From: Persicaria tinctoria
Lineage: Eukaryota > Streptophyta > Magnoliopsida > Caryophyllales > Polygonaceae
NCBI GenBank assembly: GCA_037127255.1
Contig: JBANSL010000008.1
Coordinates: forward strand, 37,709,373 to 37,773,372
DNA: 64,000 bases
Direction: 5' to 3'
The notes under the pieces were generated by a model. That model made no database searches and had not been told where the DNA came from. It saw nothing but the letters and a program-made list of their open reading frames with translations. The position numbers were made by a program, and so were the translations under genes. Shown here in pieces: positions 10,870 to 22,108 of this stretch (position 1 is its first letter; the number at the start of each line of letters is the position of its first letter).

Positions 10870-11659
10870 ATCCATTCAATCAATTTTGAGTGGTCACTAG
10901 TGCTTCCACATTATTTGGTAGAAGAGAGGTTCTCCATTTGTTTAGAACTCTTCCTCCCATGCTAAAAGATGACTCTGAAGCAACAGAAGTTATTGGAATA
11001 ACCAATACATCTCTAGCCATGGGTAAGGTGTTCTCACTCAAATAAATATCAACTTCCGAAGTATTATCTTGATCAAGCGTAGCAAATTCCTATATTATGA
11101 GAAGACAGATTTGTAATATAAGTAAGGTTATACATGGTAGCAAATTTTAAATATAAATAAGCTTATACATACCTCAAGTACATCAAGACCCTCATTCTGA
11201 GATGAATCGTCATTTTGCCTACTAGTTGCAGCACCTCCATAAGCAATATAAAGTTCATCAAATTGAAGCTCCACTTCCTTGGTCATTCTTTTTCCCTCAA
11301 CGCTTCCATGTTGTTTAGTTAAAGCAAAGATCACAAACCTCAACTTGAATCTTGGGTCCAACATAATTGCAAACTTTAGAATAGGCACATAATCGGACCA
11401 ATACTTGTCAAACTTTTCTAGCATATCAACGACTACTTCACTAATATCAAAGTCACCACAAGCTACTATTCTATGCAAACGGTTACGAATATTTCATACT
11501 TGAAGGAAAAATAGATTTGTAGTTGGATACTCACTTCCTAAAAACATTTCAGTAATTGCATTAAATGGCTCCAACAAACTGCATATCTTCTCAACTTTAG
11601 CCCACTCATTGAAAGTCAAAGTATAATCAGGACAACCATCAACTCCAGCGAAATAATTA
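10870..11659 (-). pseudogene. hAT transposase, C-terminal half
   Basis: On the minus strand the frame reads AGVDGCPDYTLTFNEWAKVE (near 11590-11650), then a frame with MLEKFDKYWSDYVPILKFAI and MLDPRFKL (11380-11440), and ends near 10890 with the dimerisation segment [19 protein letters not shown]. These are hallmarks of plant hAT (BED-finger) transposases, the last being the C-terminal hAT dimerisation domain. The piece between 11107 and 11170 may be an intron or decay. The N-terminal half lies beyond the LINE at 16743-17770. Together they make one gene split by an insertion. It is not functional as it stands. Confidence 0.85.
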
Positions 11660-11902
11660 TTTTTTTTCGTGGAGAAAGCGGGGACTAAGCCCCATTTTAT
11701 TCAAGCCCCAAAAACAGGCAGGGAACTAAGAAAAACATAACCGAGTTTTAGACACCCTCTAGGCATCATCTCTCAAAAAATACACCGCATCAGCCGAGGC
11801 GGAGTCTAGAATAGTAACACCTAAAGGACATGAGAGAGCAAAGTGAGCAATGAAATCAACTAGATAGTTTCCTTCTCAGAATGTATGTCGGAACTGGATA
11901 CT

Positions 11903-12208
11903 TTAGTCCCTACTAAGGAAGCCTTGGCAATGTAGAACCAGGCTGGCACTCGGGTGTGATGGCATCACCGTCTTCTTCAGCAATCTCAGCACCTCTTCTG
12001 AGTCAGATTGGCAAATCACTTTCTTGTATCCATGCATCCAAGCCACTTCCAGGCCTTTAGCGACAACCCATAGCTCAGTGTTGGTTACCGAGCAAGTTCC
12101 GATGCTGTGAGCGTAGCCCACAAGCCAATCTCCATGGTCGTCTCGGATGACACCGGCCGTTGAGGCATCTCCGTCTCCTCTGCCAGCCCCGTCTGAATTA
12201 AGTTTCAC
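11903..12208 (-). pseudogene. LINE RNase H domain
   Basis: The frame begins KLNSDGAGRG, containing the first catalytic Asp of the plant LINE-type RNase H fold, and continues through AGVIRDDHGDWLVGYA and ELWVVAKGLEVAW (catalytic Glu) to CQSDSEEVLRLL (catalytic Asp). It stops soon after, so the last acidic residue and C-terminal helix are lost or frame-shifted. It would degrade the RNA strand of the RNA-DNA hybrid during target-primed reverse transcription. Confidence 0.75.
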
Positions 12209-12399
12209 CCATCCAGTCTCAGGCGGAATCCAACTGATGTTAACCTAAACTCTCTCCATCACAGCCATTGTAGTGGCTAGATTAGTCTTTGCTCGACTGT
12301 GTTCCTTAGCCAAATTCCAGCAACGTTCCATCGAGAAGCAGCTCTCCTCCTCGTCCTTGAACACAATTTTGTTCCTCGTTAGCCACAAGCACCACATTT

Positions 12400-13232
12400 C
12401 TACAGCAAATAAGGCACTCCATTCAACACCGTCTTCAACACCTTTGTCCAGGTTGTTCTGTCGAACCCAGGACGCAAAGGGAAGAGCGAAGAAATTCGCC
12501 CTCCCCCTCGCACCCTGAACCTGCATCTAAAAGTTTTAGCGGTACCACAATCTCTAAAGAGGTGTATAAGAGATTCACTAGACAACCGAAAACAAGGACA
12601 AAGATCAGAGGTACCAATATGGCGCCGGAGGCGCTCGATGTTGGTCAAAATCCCCCCTTTGCTGGTTGTCCAAACAAATGTTCTGATTCTCTCATTAACA
12701 TTCAGCTTCCAAACATGTTTGAAGAAGGTCCTGTCCATGGATGCAACTTCATCTTTCTTCCTAAGCATGGAGTATCCCGACCGCACACTATAAGCCGCAC
12801 CCGTTGCCGCAATTTCCAAGAGGGTCGACGCCGGGAGAAACTCCGAGAAACGCTTCCACATCCATCCGCAACCGTGATACTCTCGGTGGTCGATGGTAGT
12901 CCCTCAGAAACCAGAGATTCCAACGTATCGCTTCCAATCCATAGATCCGATCAGAACCGAATGCTTTTTCCATCGCCCAGGCATCAACGAGTATTAGGTT
13001 TGAGTACTTCGTCAACTGCCTTAAGAATACCTTTCCACACATAGGACGCTCCGGTCGAACTCCCCATTGCCTTGTTGACGTACTTGCTGAAGAGCACGCC
13101 GGTCCACAACCCTCTTTCATCTTGCATCAACCTCCAGCCGAGCTTAGCAACTAAGGCCAAATTCAGGTCTTTCATACATTTTATGCCCAGGCCTCCCAGG
13201 TTTTTTGGAAGAGTTACGTCGTCCCAGGCCAC
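12400..13232 (-). pseudogene. LINE RT-associated zinc-binding region and thumb
   Basis: Overlapping frames 12984-13232 (WDDVTLPKNLGGLGIKCMKDL), 12788-13120 and 12400-12861 (FFKHVWKLNVNERIRTFVW, ESLIHLFRDC) carry the conserved C-terminal part of plant LINE ORF2, with the 'GGLGI' motif and the zinc-binding region found between reverse transcriptase and RNase H. Frameshifts separate the pieces. Confidence 0.7.
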
Positions 13233-13870
13233 CTTGTGCAGGTGGCGTCTCTCCGGTGATGAGTTCTAGATGAAACTCCTACATACTTTCTCAATTTTCT
13301 TACAAGTACCCTCCGGGAGGAGCATAGTAGACATAGAATAGATTGGAATTGCCGACAGGACTGACCGGGAGAGGGTAATTCTACTGGCAAGGCTGAGCAA
13401 GGATACTTTCCAACCTGCAAGTTTGGATGCAAATTTGTAGAAGATAGGAGAAAACATACCTTGGCTGACTCGCTTGTGGAGAATCGGGATACCAAGGTAG
13501 TTATCCAGATCTTTTGCAACCTCAACGCCGCTTTCCAACTGGATTTTCTCTCGGAGCTCCTGCTTCACGTTACTAGAAACGAAAACTTTGGATTTTTAGA
13601 GACTTACCTTTTGACCGGAATTGCTACAGAATTCTTCCAGACACCTCCGTATGCCCTTGACCTAGGCGATAGAAGCCTCCGCAAACAACAAAATGTCATC
13701 AACAAAGAAGATGTGGGATAGTTTTGGTCCTCCCCTAGCGATTTTATTAGGCTTCCAACTCCCGCTTTCGACAGTTTCAAAGATAAGGTGGTTGAGTCTC
13801 TCTATACACAAAATAAATATGTACGGGGAGATCGGATCTCCTTGTCGAATACCACGCGTCGGGGTGAATT
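13233..13870 (-). pseudogene. LINE reverse transcriptase, palm and C-terminal part
   Basis: On the minus strand the order is RRGIRQGDPISPYIFILC (near 13810-13865), FVDDILLFAEAS (near 13700, a variant of the YxDD catalytic box), QKVSL, and the LYISILHKRVSQG-like and LASRITLSRSVLSAIPIYSM segments at 13266-13568. Stops and shifts break the frame. The catalytic Asp pair is still visible. Confidence 0.75.
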
Positions 13871-13889
13871 GCTTCGTAACCTCTCCATT

Positions 13890-15244
13890 TCACAGGACTT
13901 GCATTCTCGGCGTCCTGCTGCATTCCATAATCCAGCTAATCCATATAGTTGGGAGATTTGAACGAGTCAAAGTATCCTCGATAAAATTCCAACTCGGTCT
14001 GTCGTAAGCCTTCTTAAGATCTAGTTTCAAGCACATCCAACCTTTGGCCCCTTGCTTCCATCTCATAGAATTGATCTCCTTTTGCGCAATAAGTATATTA
14101 TCCGAGATGAGTCTCCCAGGGATGAAACTTCCCTGAGTCGGCCCCACTAGCTTCTCCATGTGTGGTTTTAACCGGGTCGTCATGATTTTAGTAATGGCTT
14201 TGTAAATAACATTAAGGGTGTGAAGCAACTGACCTTTACAAGCTTGGATGTTTCCAAAGACTTCCTTATTCCACTTTCGGAGATCGACGCTAAGTTTTGC
14301 CAGAGCCTCCAGCACTTCGCAATCCCGGATCCACTTGGCTTCGATAAAACCCGTGAATTGCTTGTGGGTTAACCAGGCAGCATCGAAATGGAACGATCGC
14401 CTCCTACCGTTCTTGACGATAGCAGGGTTTAGCTCTAGAAGAAGCGGGCAATGGTCCGAAGAATAAAAAGGGAGATGGCGAACCCTAGCTTCGGGCCATT
14501 TCATCCTCCAATCCAAGTTAGACAAAACACGATCAAGACGTTTAGAGATAACCAGATCACCGAGCGACTCCTTACGCCAACTGAATTCTTGACCCGAGAA
14601 GCCAAAGTCCAAGAGATTGCAGTGGTTGATTAGCCCACGGAAGATGGCGGCATTCTGGTGAATAGCTCCCGTTCCCCCAAAAGTCTCGTCATGGCTAATA
14701 ATATAGTTGAAGTCACCACCAGCGACCAGTGGACCTTTGATTCTTTTCGGAAAATCCCTGAGACTATCCCAGAAAGGCACACGCCTAGCCACCGTAGGAG
14801 GAGCGTAGACCGCCACCAGATGGACTCTAATCCCCCCTTTCGGCCAAAAGGCATAGATAAAGTCCGAGACTTTCTCGTGGATCTCAAGTTTGTGTTTATC
14901 ATCATTCCATAGTACCACACTCCTCTTGCGAAACCATTAGCTTTAATGCAAATATAATTCGAGAAATTGAGCTTATTACACACCGCCTCAGCTTTATCCC
15001 TAGAGATGCATGTTTCCATCAAGGCTAGATTATTGACGAAGAAGCGTTGACGGATGTAGTGAGCGGCCCTACCGAAGCTCTTCTTACCTGCACTAAAACA
15101 ATTCCAAAACAAGATATTAGTCTTACTATCCATGATGTTCAAGGACGGAAGGAAAACAACAGAGATAGAACGTAAAGGGGACAAGAGACAGACTAAATTA
15201 TGTCCCCTTCCCAACATTCTCGGCCTTCGCCGACTTTTGATCAT
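13890..15244 (-). pseudogene. LINE ORF2 endonuclease plus N-terminal RT, frameshifted and internally deleted
   Basis: The 14630-15244 frame starts the apurinic-type endonuclease (MDSKTNILFWNCFSAGK, LALMETCISRDKAE). A frameshift near 14920 leads to the 13890-14918 frame, which has HLVAVYAPP, AGGDFNYI, KRLDRVLSN and SSDHCPLLLEL, the endonuclease catalytic blocks. After GNIQACKGQLLHTLN the frame runs straight into KAITKIMTTRLK and GSFIPGRLISDN of the reverse transcriptase. About 100-150 codons normally found in between are absent, an in-frame deletion removing the RT N-terminus. LDLKKAYDRPSW holds the first palm Asp. Confidence 0.8.
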
Positions 15245-15353
15245 CTCCGGATGTCACTTGAGCCATCGGGACCCAGAATTTTCCTTCTAGAGAAGACGGA
15301 GAGATGCTCGCCTGGTGTCGTACCCAAGTCGCATCCTCTTCGTGTCCCGACCT

Positions 15354-16705
15354 CTAGGACTCGGCTCCTTGCACACTATCGTTGCTTTCAAGCGCCCCCA
15401 AAGTGATTACTATCTCCTCGTCTTTGGTCATCGCTGATCCTCCTCCTAATATAAATCCTTTGGTTTTATTGATCTTTCTTTGACTCTTTCTTTTGAACTT
15501 AGATGAGTGGAGAGTTCTGAGTTTGGAGTCTTTAAGTTGGCATTCCGGGCCCGGGTGTTTGGTAGAGTGACATGAACTGGGCTTAACACCATCACCTCCC
15601 ATCACCGGCCCATTTCCAATCATAGGCCCAGTAGCACTTGGCCAAGTTTCCATATTATCTGCCTTTTGTTTCCCTTTATCGATGGATGACGCTGCCTCCT
15701 TCATTCTCGACTCCGAATTCCTCCCGCCACCATTAATGCCCTTCTTCTTTTCTGCATTAATCACCCTCGTGCTTCCTTTTGAGGATCTCGATTTCCCATC
15801 ATTTTGGTTACCTCCCCCACGACCGTTGGAGCACGAACCCCCATCAACAGTCTAAGAGCCCTTCTCCTTCCTCGTTGTCCCCCCTGCCGGTGCCGATTCC
15901 GACTTGTTCTCAATTCTTGCAACGCCTGTGTTTCCCTAAGCTTCAGGTCTGACAACGGCTCTCAACGGACGTCCCTGCCTAGTAACTTGCATACAAGGAC
16001 CATGAATCATTGAATCTTGTCTTCGTCGTCCATCTTTCCTTCATCAGTTTTAGAACCGGGAGGCACACCCGCCTCTTCCCCCGCCTTCCTCGCCAAATTG
16101 GGATCCTCTCCTATAGTATCTGGACAGTGCGCCCTCCAGTGCCCCACCCTCCCACAGGTAAAGCAGATTTTGGGTATGCCTTCGTACTCGAGACGAAAGT
16201 TTTCCCCGTTAATGTTGATTGATCCCTTCAAGGGTTCTTCTAGGTTAACCTCCACGCAAACCCGCATAAAATTCCCCCTATTTGTATAGACCGTACGTTG
16301 GTCCACCTTGATCGGCTTCCCCAAACCTTCCGCAATTCTCATTAGGACATCCTCTTTATACAGTATCATCGAAAGATCCACGATCCTGATCCAGGCGAGG
16401 GCATTTTTTATCACCTCCGATGGTCTAAACTCCGGTGACCAAACTTTGATAATTAAACACTTCCTGAACATTGACCACAGACCACCCGTAAGTATCTTTA
16501 GCCCATCCTCCTTGCTCTCCGGACGAACTAGAAAATTTCCAAAAGGCAGGTCTATGACTTGGAATCTCCCGCACTCCTTCCAGATTTCCCTAAGTTTCCT
16601 CTCTATAATATGAAGAGGGATTTTAAGGCCCAGCATTCTTACGACCAGGGAATTTTCCCAAGCGTTTGCCAAAGCATTCAAGATCGAAGGGTCGATTGTA
16701 ACCAC
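15354..16705 (-). pseudogene. LINE ORF1, DUF4283-type with CCHC zinc knuckle
   Basis: The 16007-16705 frame (232 codons) carries the DUF4283-type RNA-binding module common to plant LINE ORF1 (SLVVRMLGLKI, FGNFLVRPESKEDGLKIL, GGLWSMF, WSPEFRPSE, AWIRIVDLSMILY). It then has the knuckle CFTCGRVGHWRAHCP with C-x2-C-x4-H-x4-C intact. It continues in other frames (15761-15955, 15354-15764) as a hydrophilic Gly/Lys/Ser-rich tail. ORF1 proteins coat the LINE RNA. Frameshifts near 15960 and 15760 make it non-functional. Confidence 0.75.
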
Positions 16706-16742
16706 TGGATCCCTCCCCCCACCCCCTACCCCCTGGTGGAAT

Positions 16743-17770
16743 TGCGGTATTTGAATGCTTTATCCAACATAATATACGTAGAATTCCACCTAGTTGGCAC
16801 ATCCAACGACAACTTACTTCAAATAGCCACATCAAAGTTCTTGACACACTCGGCAAACTTCTGCATCCTACCTTCTAAACCGACTATGTAACGAACAACA
16901 TCTCTAACTTTATACACAAGTGGTGTAATGAGAAGCAAACCATCTTTCACTACAAGATTCAAAATATGAGCAGAACAATGAATTCGAACGTACTTGTCTC
17001 CACATATCATGTCCTTGAACACTCCTTGTTTCAAGATAGCAATCATTTTATCATTATTGGTTGCATTATCAAGCGCTAAGGAAAATATCTTCTTCTCAAT
17101 TCCCCATTATAAAAGCACATCTCTCATATGTTGAGCTAATTCAAATCCACCATGTGGAGGGGGACAATGACGAAAGCAAAGTACCTTACTCCGAATCTTC
17201 CAATTTTCATCAATGTATTGCGCAGTAAGACACATATAATCTTTAGTGTTGATTGAAGTCCATAAATCAGAGGTGCACCATATCATTCCAGGAAGATCCA
17301 TTAACACCTTCTTCAAGTTAGCCTTCATTTCATTATATGTGCAGAACAACGAATTCGAGCCTACTTGCCTCCACATATCATGTCCTTGAACACTCCTTGT
17401 TTCAAGATAGCAATCATTTTATCATTATTGGTTGCACTATCAAGCGTCAAGGAAAATATCTTCTTCTCAATTCCCCATTATAAAAGCACATTTCTCATCT
17501 CTTGAGCTAATTCAAATCCACCATGTGGAGAGGGACAATGACGAAAGCAAAGTACCTTACTCCGAATCTTCCAATTTTCATCAATGTATTGCGCGGTAAG
17601 ACGTACACATATAATCTTTAGTGTTGATTGAAGTCCATAAATCAGAGGTGCACCATATCCTTCCAGGAAGATCCATTAACACCTTCTTCAAGTTAGCCTT
17701 CATTTCATTATGTCGCGACAGATAATCCTTCTTTGTTGTATCGAGTTTCAAGCACGCCTGAACTCGAATT
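16743..17770 (-). pseudogene. hAT transposase, N-terminal half of catalytic region
   Basis: Minus-strand frames give KKDYLSRHNEMKANLKKVL, DLPGMIWCTSDLWTSINTKD (first catalytic Asp), FSLALDNATNNDKMI (second Asp), YVRIHCSAHILNLVV, and VPTRWNSTYIMLDKAFKYR just before the LINE. The BED zinc finger expected upstream is not visible. Stops occur at 17107-17109 and 16819-16821. The sequence continues logically at 11659 on the other side of the LINE. Confidence 0.85.
16970..17711. repeat. 371 bp tandem duplication inside hAT transposase
   Basis: 16970-17340 and 17341-17711 are near-identical, beginning gcagaacaa(t/c)gaattcga and ending cttcatttcattat. Differences are few, including a 4-base insertion (gtac) near 17605 in the second copy. 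The duplication repeats the DLWTS to DNATNND region in tandem and alone would disrupt the protein. Confidence 0.9.
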
Positions 17771-18118
17771 TTTACCTAATAAAAAAAATTAGAGAATCAA
17801 TCCGCACCGACCATTTTGATTCGACATTCGAATAATCAAATAAGTCAAACCTTATTCAACCGAAATCTAATAAGAGTATAAGACTCAAACCCGTTATAAG
17901 CATAAATAACTTGAACTTTAAAATACATTCGAGTAAAATTTTAAAAATAAATGTTGAAATAACCAAAACTCAATTCAATTCGATCTAAATCACCTTACAT
18001 TATTCAAAACCAGAATGAAATTGAACTTGATCCAAACAATCCAACCCACTCGATTGGTGGTTTTTTCTGTAGTCGGGGATTCGGGGAATCGGTTATTCGA
18101 AAATTAAACCGGCCCGGT
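17771..18118. other. AT-rich intergenic stretch, no gene seen
   Basis: Low-complexity AT-rich DNA between the hAT fragment and a gggtcg-repeat element. No coding sequence or RNA gene is recognisable. Confidence 0.5.
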
Positions 18119-18424
18119 TAGAGCTGGCAATTATCGGTCGATCGGGTCGAGTTTGGGTCAGGTTTGGTCGGGTCGAGTCGGGTCAGTTCGGGTAAAATTT
18201 ATGGTCGGGTCTTAGTCGGGTCGAGTTCGGTCATGATGAATTTTAGATTGGTCGGGTTTTGGATTAAATCGGGTCATGTCTATTCGGGTTCGGGTTGAAG
18301 TAGGTCGGGCTCGATCGGGTTTCAGGTCCAAAGACGGGTCGGTCTCGTTCGAATTTCAAATCAAAGTGGGTATAATTTGTTTGAGTTTTTGGTTGAATCA
18401 TATTCGACCCGTTTGGATAATTAG
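18119..18424. mobile_element. hAT-type nonautonomous element, partial (gggtcg-rich)
   Basis: It starts tagagctggcaattatcgg, then gggtcg/cgggtt subterminal repeats on both sides of an A/T-rich middle. This architecture matches the complete hAT-type elements at 23711-24196 and 38555-39765. I could not find a matching right terminus, so the right end is probably truncated. Confidence 0.5.
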
Positions 18425-18870
18425 GATTGTAAAATCATGAGATTGATTGTAAAGTCCTCCTTGAGGGTTTCATTCATCGATTAAACATATATATAGGCTA
18501 CAATGGATTTTGGCCTTTTGGCCCACTATATACAATATAAAGCCCATGTAATCTATCAAACCCCCGCAGTCGAAAGTGGAGGGTCCCATACAATATAAAG
18601 CCCATGTAATCTATCAAGGATGATTTTGACTCGGTTGAATACTTGAATATCTAATTTACTTAAAATAAATTATTTTGACTCGTTGAAAACTTGAATATGT
18701 AATTTTGACTCGGTTAAATACACTCAGTGACTCATCGGCTGTCAGCTGGTTTTCAAAAATGTCATAATCGGAAATTAGACATTCAACAACCATGTCCTTG
18801 GTTTAATTACTATTTTTTTTTACGAAATAATCATTTGTACGTTAAATTTTGTGTTTTTATAGGTTGGGTC
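18425..18870. other. Intergenic, contains a 28 bp direct repeat
   Basis: Positions 18532-18559 and 18590-18617 carry the same 28 bases (beginning acaatataaagcccatg), 58 bp apart, around a segment with cccccgcagtcgaaa. This may be the edge of an old LTR element, but no ORF or second LTR supports that. Confidence 0.4.
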
Positions 18871-19740
18871 ATCTTTTTTTTACAGTAGGCAAACATTAGA
18901 AGGGATTTACAAAAATTGTAAACTGCCCTCATGATCATCCTGAAGGATGATGGTACAAAGATCCCTATTATAAGGGAGAGTAAATCTATTACATATAATA
19001 CCATGCTTAGCTATATAGTCAGCTACCTTATTAGCTTCTCTAAAACAATGTTTGAATTCCATCTGGTCGAAGTTATTCTTCATTAGATTGATTATTTCTA
19101 CTTGGCGCAATATTTCCCAATTGGTCTTGTCTTTACCATTGATTGCTCTTATCAGCTCTTGATTATCATTTTCAATGATGATCTTCCGTAACCCTTTCCT
19201 CGTTGCTTGTTGCAGCCCTGTACAAACAGCGGTAGCCTTTGTTTGGAGAACAGTACCTTCACATGTCTCCTGATAAAAAGTCTCTATAACATGACCATTA
19301 GAGTCTCTAATGACCCCTCCCACATGACAAGAGAAAGTGAGCTTAACTGAGTCATCCACATTAAGTTTGTAGATGGCCCCTTGTGGCTTGATCCATTTAG
19401 CTCTGCTCCTTCTGTTTTTATTCAGCTTACTATTTTAGTCTTCTTCTGGGTGCATCAACGTGTCCATGTTAGCAATAATTTTTTGCACTATACTCGGCGT
19501 CTGATCTGGGTTTTTAGTTTTAAAGATAATGTTGTTTCTTATTACCCATATGATTTGTCATTTGAAGCACAAATCTTCAAAGTGGGGATTATCCTTTCTA
19601 ATTGTTGTTAGAACATCTAAAATTGCATGATCTCCTCTTAGATTTATGAAATTTTTTCCAATCACTTGTTCATAGCTTTGGCCCATTTCATTTTCAACTT
19701 TGGCTTATTAGTTTTTTTCATTATTATTAGTTTTCAAAAA
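18871..19740 (-). mobile_element. 5'-truncated LINE, RNase H end
   Basis: The minus frame 19390-18907 reads IYKLNVDDSVKLTF, GGVIRDSNGHVIETFY, LQTKATAVCTGLQQA, IIENDNQELIRAI and KHCFREANKVADYIAKHG. These are the blocks of the RVT_3-type RNase H, with catalytic Asp, Glu, Asp and the final Asp present. A run of A on the minus strand near 18870 fits a LINE 3' tail. The 19400-19740 stretch looks like the preceding zinc-binding region but is broken. The 150-codon RNase H frame itself is open. Confidence 0.7.
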
Positions 19741-19775
19741 ATCTAAATATAAATAATTCATTATATCAAAACATA

Positions 19776-19779
19776 ATGT

Positions 19780-19824
<45 letters not shown>

Positions 19825-19860
19825 CACACATATACATATATACAAACACACACACACACC
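19776..19860. repeat. (CA)n/(TA)n compound microsatellite
   Basis: CA, then TA, then CA repeats without other content. The short frame across it (VCVCVC) is an artefact. Confidence 0.9.
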
Positions 19861-19864
19861 ACCT

Positions 19865-20300
19865 CACAAGAGCTCGAACGTTTTTCAGATGATCACCACC
19901 TACCTTGAGACCATCCTGCACAACCAAATTTATGATGTCGCGATGCATCTCACTTTTACATACTCACCCTTCCCAATGCAACTATTATCCTTAACCACTT
20001 CTCTCATATAGTTGCAAGCAACATCATTAACCGATGCATTGTCAAAAGTAACAGTTAAGAAGTTACTAGGCAAATTCCAAAACCTCAAGCAATCGTCTAC
20101 TGTTCTCCCAATTGATTCCCCATTATGACAAGTGGTAAACATAAAGTTCATAATTCTCTTCTGTAACTTCCAATCATTATCAATCCAGTGAGCAGTTACA
20201 CATGTATAATATTAATTGTCGCTGATGTCCAAATGTCCGTAGTTAAACACGCACTTTGACAAGACTCCTTCAAGAATTTCTTCAACTTCTCTCATTCTCT
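19865..20300 (-). pseudogene. Second hAT transposase fragment
   Basis: The minus frames give CLTTDIWTSATI near 20245 (first catalytic Asp), then WIDNDWKLQKRIMNF, HNGESIGRTVDDCLRFW, LTVTFDNASVNDVACNYM (second Asp), and after a frame change HRDIINLVVQDGLKV. These are hAT core motifs in the right order. It is a different family from the copy at 10870-17770, has a stop and at least one shift, and is cut off on both sides. Confidence 0.75.
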
Positions 20301-20314
20301 CACATAAAGAGAAA

Positions 20315-21466
20315 AAGGAAATTTTAGGAAAACCACCCTTTAAATATAAGTATTTTTACTTAACCACCCTTTAAATTAAAAATTACAAAAAAACCACCTT
20401 TTAAATGGTATTTGTTTACAACTCACCACCTCTTCATCTATTTTTGTTAATTCATCATTAAATATATTATATTTTAATATTTTTAAACTCAAATTTGATT
20501 ATAAATACATTCAAAATTTGAATTTAAGAACTCAATTATATTTTAGGGATTATTTAATTTATTTTAAAAATAATAATAATAAATATAGCCTAGAATTATT
20601 ATCTTAATTTATGTTTTAAAATGTTTATAAAATTTTCAAAATATTATGTAAATTACTCTTATTTATTTATATTTTAAATATTTTAAAAATCTTATTATTT
20701 GTCTATAGTTTAAATATTTTTGTTCAATAGTTATCTTTGATAAAAAAATGAAAAAGGTCTATAATTATATTTAAGTTATACAATTAATCAATAGGTTAAG
20801 GGAATGTGAATTCCCCTATATATATAAAGTTATTTTTATATATAAAAAAAGTTATCTATTAAATAAATTTAATATTTTTCAACTTAAAATATGAGTTCAA
20901 TCCATTTTATTTGTCATAGATACCATTTTCTTTAAATTTCCCTAAGTTAAAAAAATAGGTTATCGATTAATCGTATAACTTAAACATAATTATAGACATT
21001 TTTTAGTATTTAACAAAGTTTAATTATCAAACGAAAATATTTAAACTATAAATAAATAATAATTTTAAGTTTATTTTTAGCTTTATAAATATAAATTATG
21101 ATTTCTAATCATATTATAAATAAATTAGTAATTTACATAATGTTTTAAAATTTTATAAATATTTTCAAATATAAATTAAGATAATAATTCTAGGCTTTAT
21201 TGATTATTATTTTAAAAAATAAATAAAATGATCCCTAAAATATAATTGAGCCCTTAAATTCAAAATTTGAATACATTTAGAATCAAATTTGAGTTTAAAA
21301 ATATTAAAATATAATATATTTAATGATAAATTAACAAAAATAGTTGAATAGGCGGTGAGTTATAAAAAAATACTATTTAAAGGGTGGTTTTCTGTCATTT
21401 TGAATTTAATGAGTGATTAAGTAAAAACACTCATATTTAAAGGGTAATTTTCTGTAAATTTCCCTA
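20315..21466. mobile_element. 1.15 kb near-palindromic (foldback/MULE-type) element
   Basis: The left arm (20315-20812) and the reverse complement of the right arm (about 20940-21466) align along their whole length, for example ggaaattttaggaaaaccac against ggaaatttacagaaaattac, and the segment aagttatacaattaatcaat against aagttatacgattaatcgat. Arms are about 500 bp and a roughly 130 bp AT-rich centre separates them. There is no coding sequence. Termini GGAAATTTA with very long inverted repeats suggest a Mutator-like or foldback nonautonomous element. A target duplication is unclear (aagagaaaa against aaggaaaag). Confidence 0.75.
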
Positions 21467-22108
21467 AGGAAAAGAGGTGGATAGCAAGTTGTGAGATGGG
21501 ACTGGGTTGCAACCCATGGTAGAATTTAGTTGGAGGTGTATAGGGGAATAGTTGGGATTATCTTTTGGGTAAGTGTGGGATACCTTCGAGAGATACAACC
21601 CTGCGTGGCTTACTTTTTACACGAGTCGCCCTTAGTTTGGAGCTTGTACTAATGTAACTACGTTACATTTGGCTATATGTATTTACCGTTTCATGAGGAA
21701 TCAGACCAGAGGGTTAGAGGTATCAAGTGTCTCACCAAGAACACTAAATTTGGGGGTAAATAAAGTCTTTTATTTACACACTTCATCTACCAAGTGGGTG
21801 TAAGTTGTTTTTGTCATAAACCATGCCGCAATACTAACTTTCATCCCTGCAAAAAACACATCCAACTGAAACAGCACAAACAAAGAATAGACCGCAAAGC
21901 TGGCTCGGGAGCATAAATTTTCAGCATCCACACCTGAAACATGTCCTAAGCAGTGAAGGTATTGGTAAAAAAAAAATATATCCCCACTGCAGAGTACAAA
22001 ATGAAGGGATCAAATATAAGAAGTCATAGTAAAGCCTTCAATACGGTGGCAGCAAACAATGCATCCTAACATGGTTCACCTTTGCAACCGAAACTACATG
22101 ATGTGCCA
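21467..22108. other. Intergenic, downstream of the recycling factor gene
   Basis: No ORF of note. It probably includes the 3' untranslated region and downstream flank of the minus-strand gene ending at 22213. No clear polyadenylation signal was identified. Confidence 0.4.

Larger units (their letters stand above)
11660..16740 (-). mobile_element. L1-type LINE with RNase H, inserted in hAT transposase
   Basis: In minus-strand order the element has a G-rich 5' end (16700-16740), ORF1 with a CCHC knuckle, endonuclease, reverse transcriptase, a zinc-binding RT-associated domain, RNase H, and a short A-rich tail (aaaaaaaataattattt, ending near 11652). This is the standard order of plant L1-clade LINEs. 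Both flanks are parts of one hAT transposase reading frame. I could not find a clear target duplication. The ORFs have several frameshifts and one internal deletion, so it is dead. Confidence 0.85.

Noticed and set aside
12562..13044. 160-codon plus-strand frame
   Set aside because: Antisense to LINE ORF2. The conserved domains are on the minus strand.
19766..19900. Cys-Val repeat protein
   Set aside because: Only the CA microsatellite translated. The hAT motif at its start is counted in the hAT fragment.
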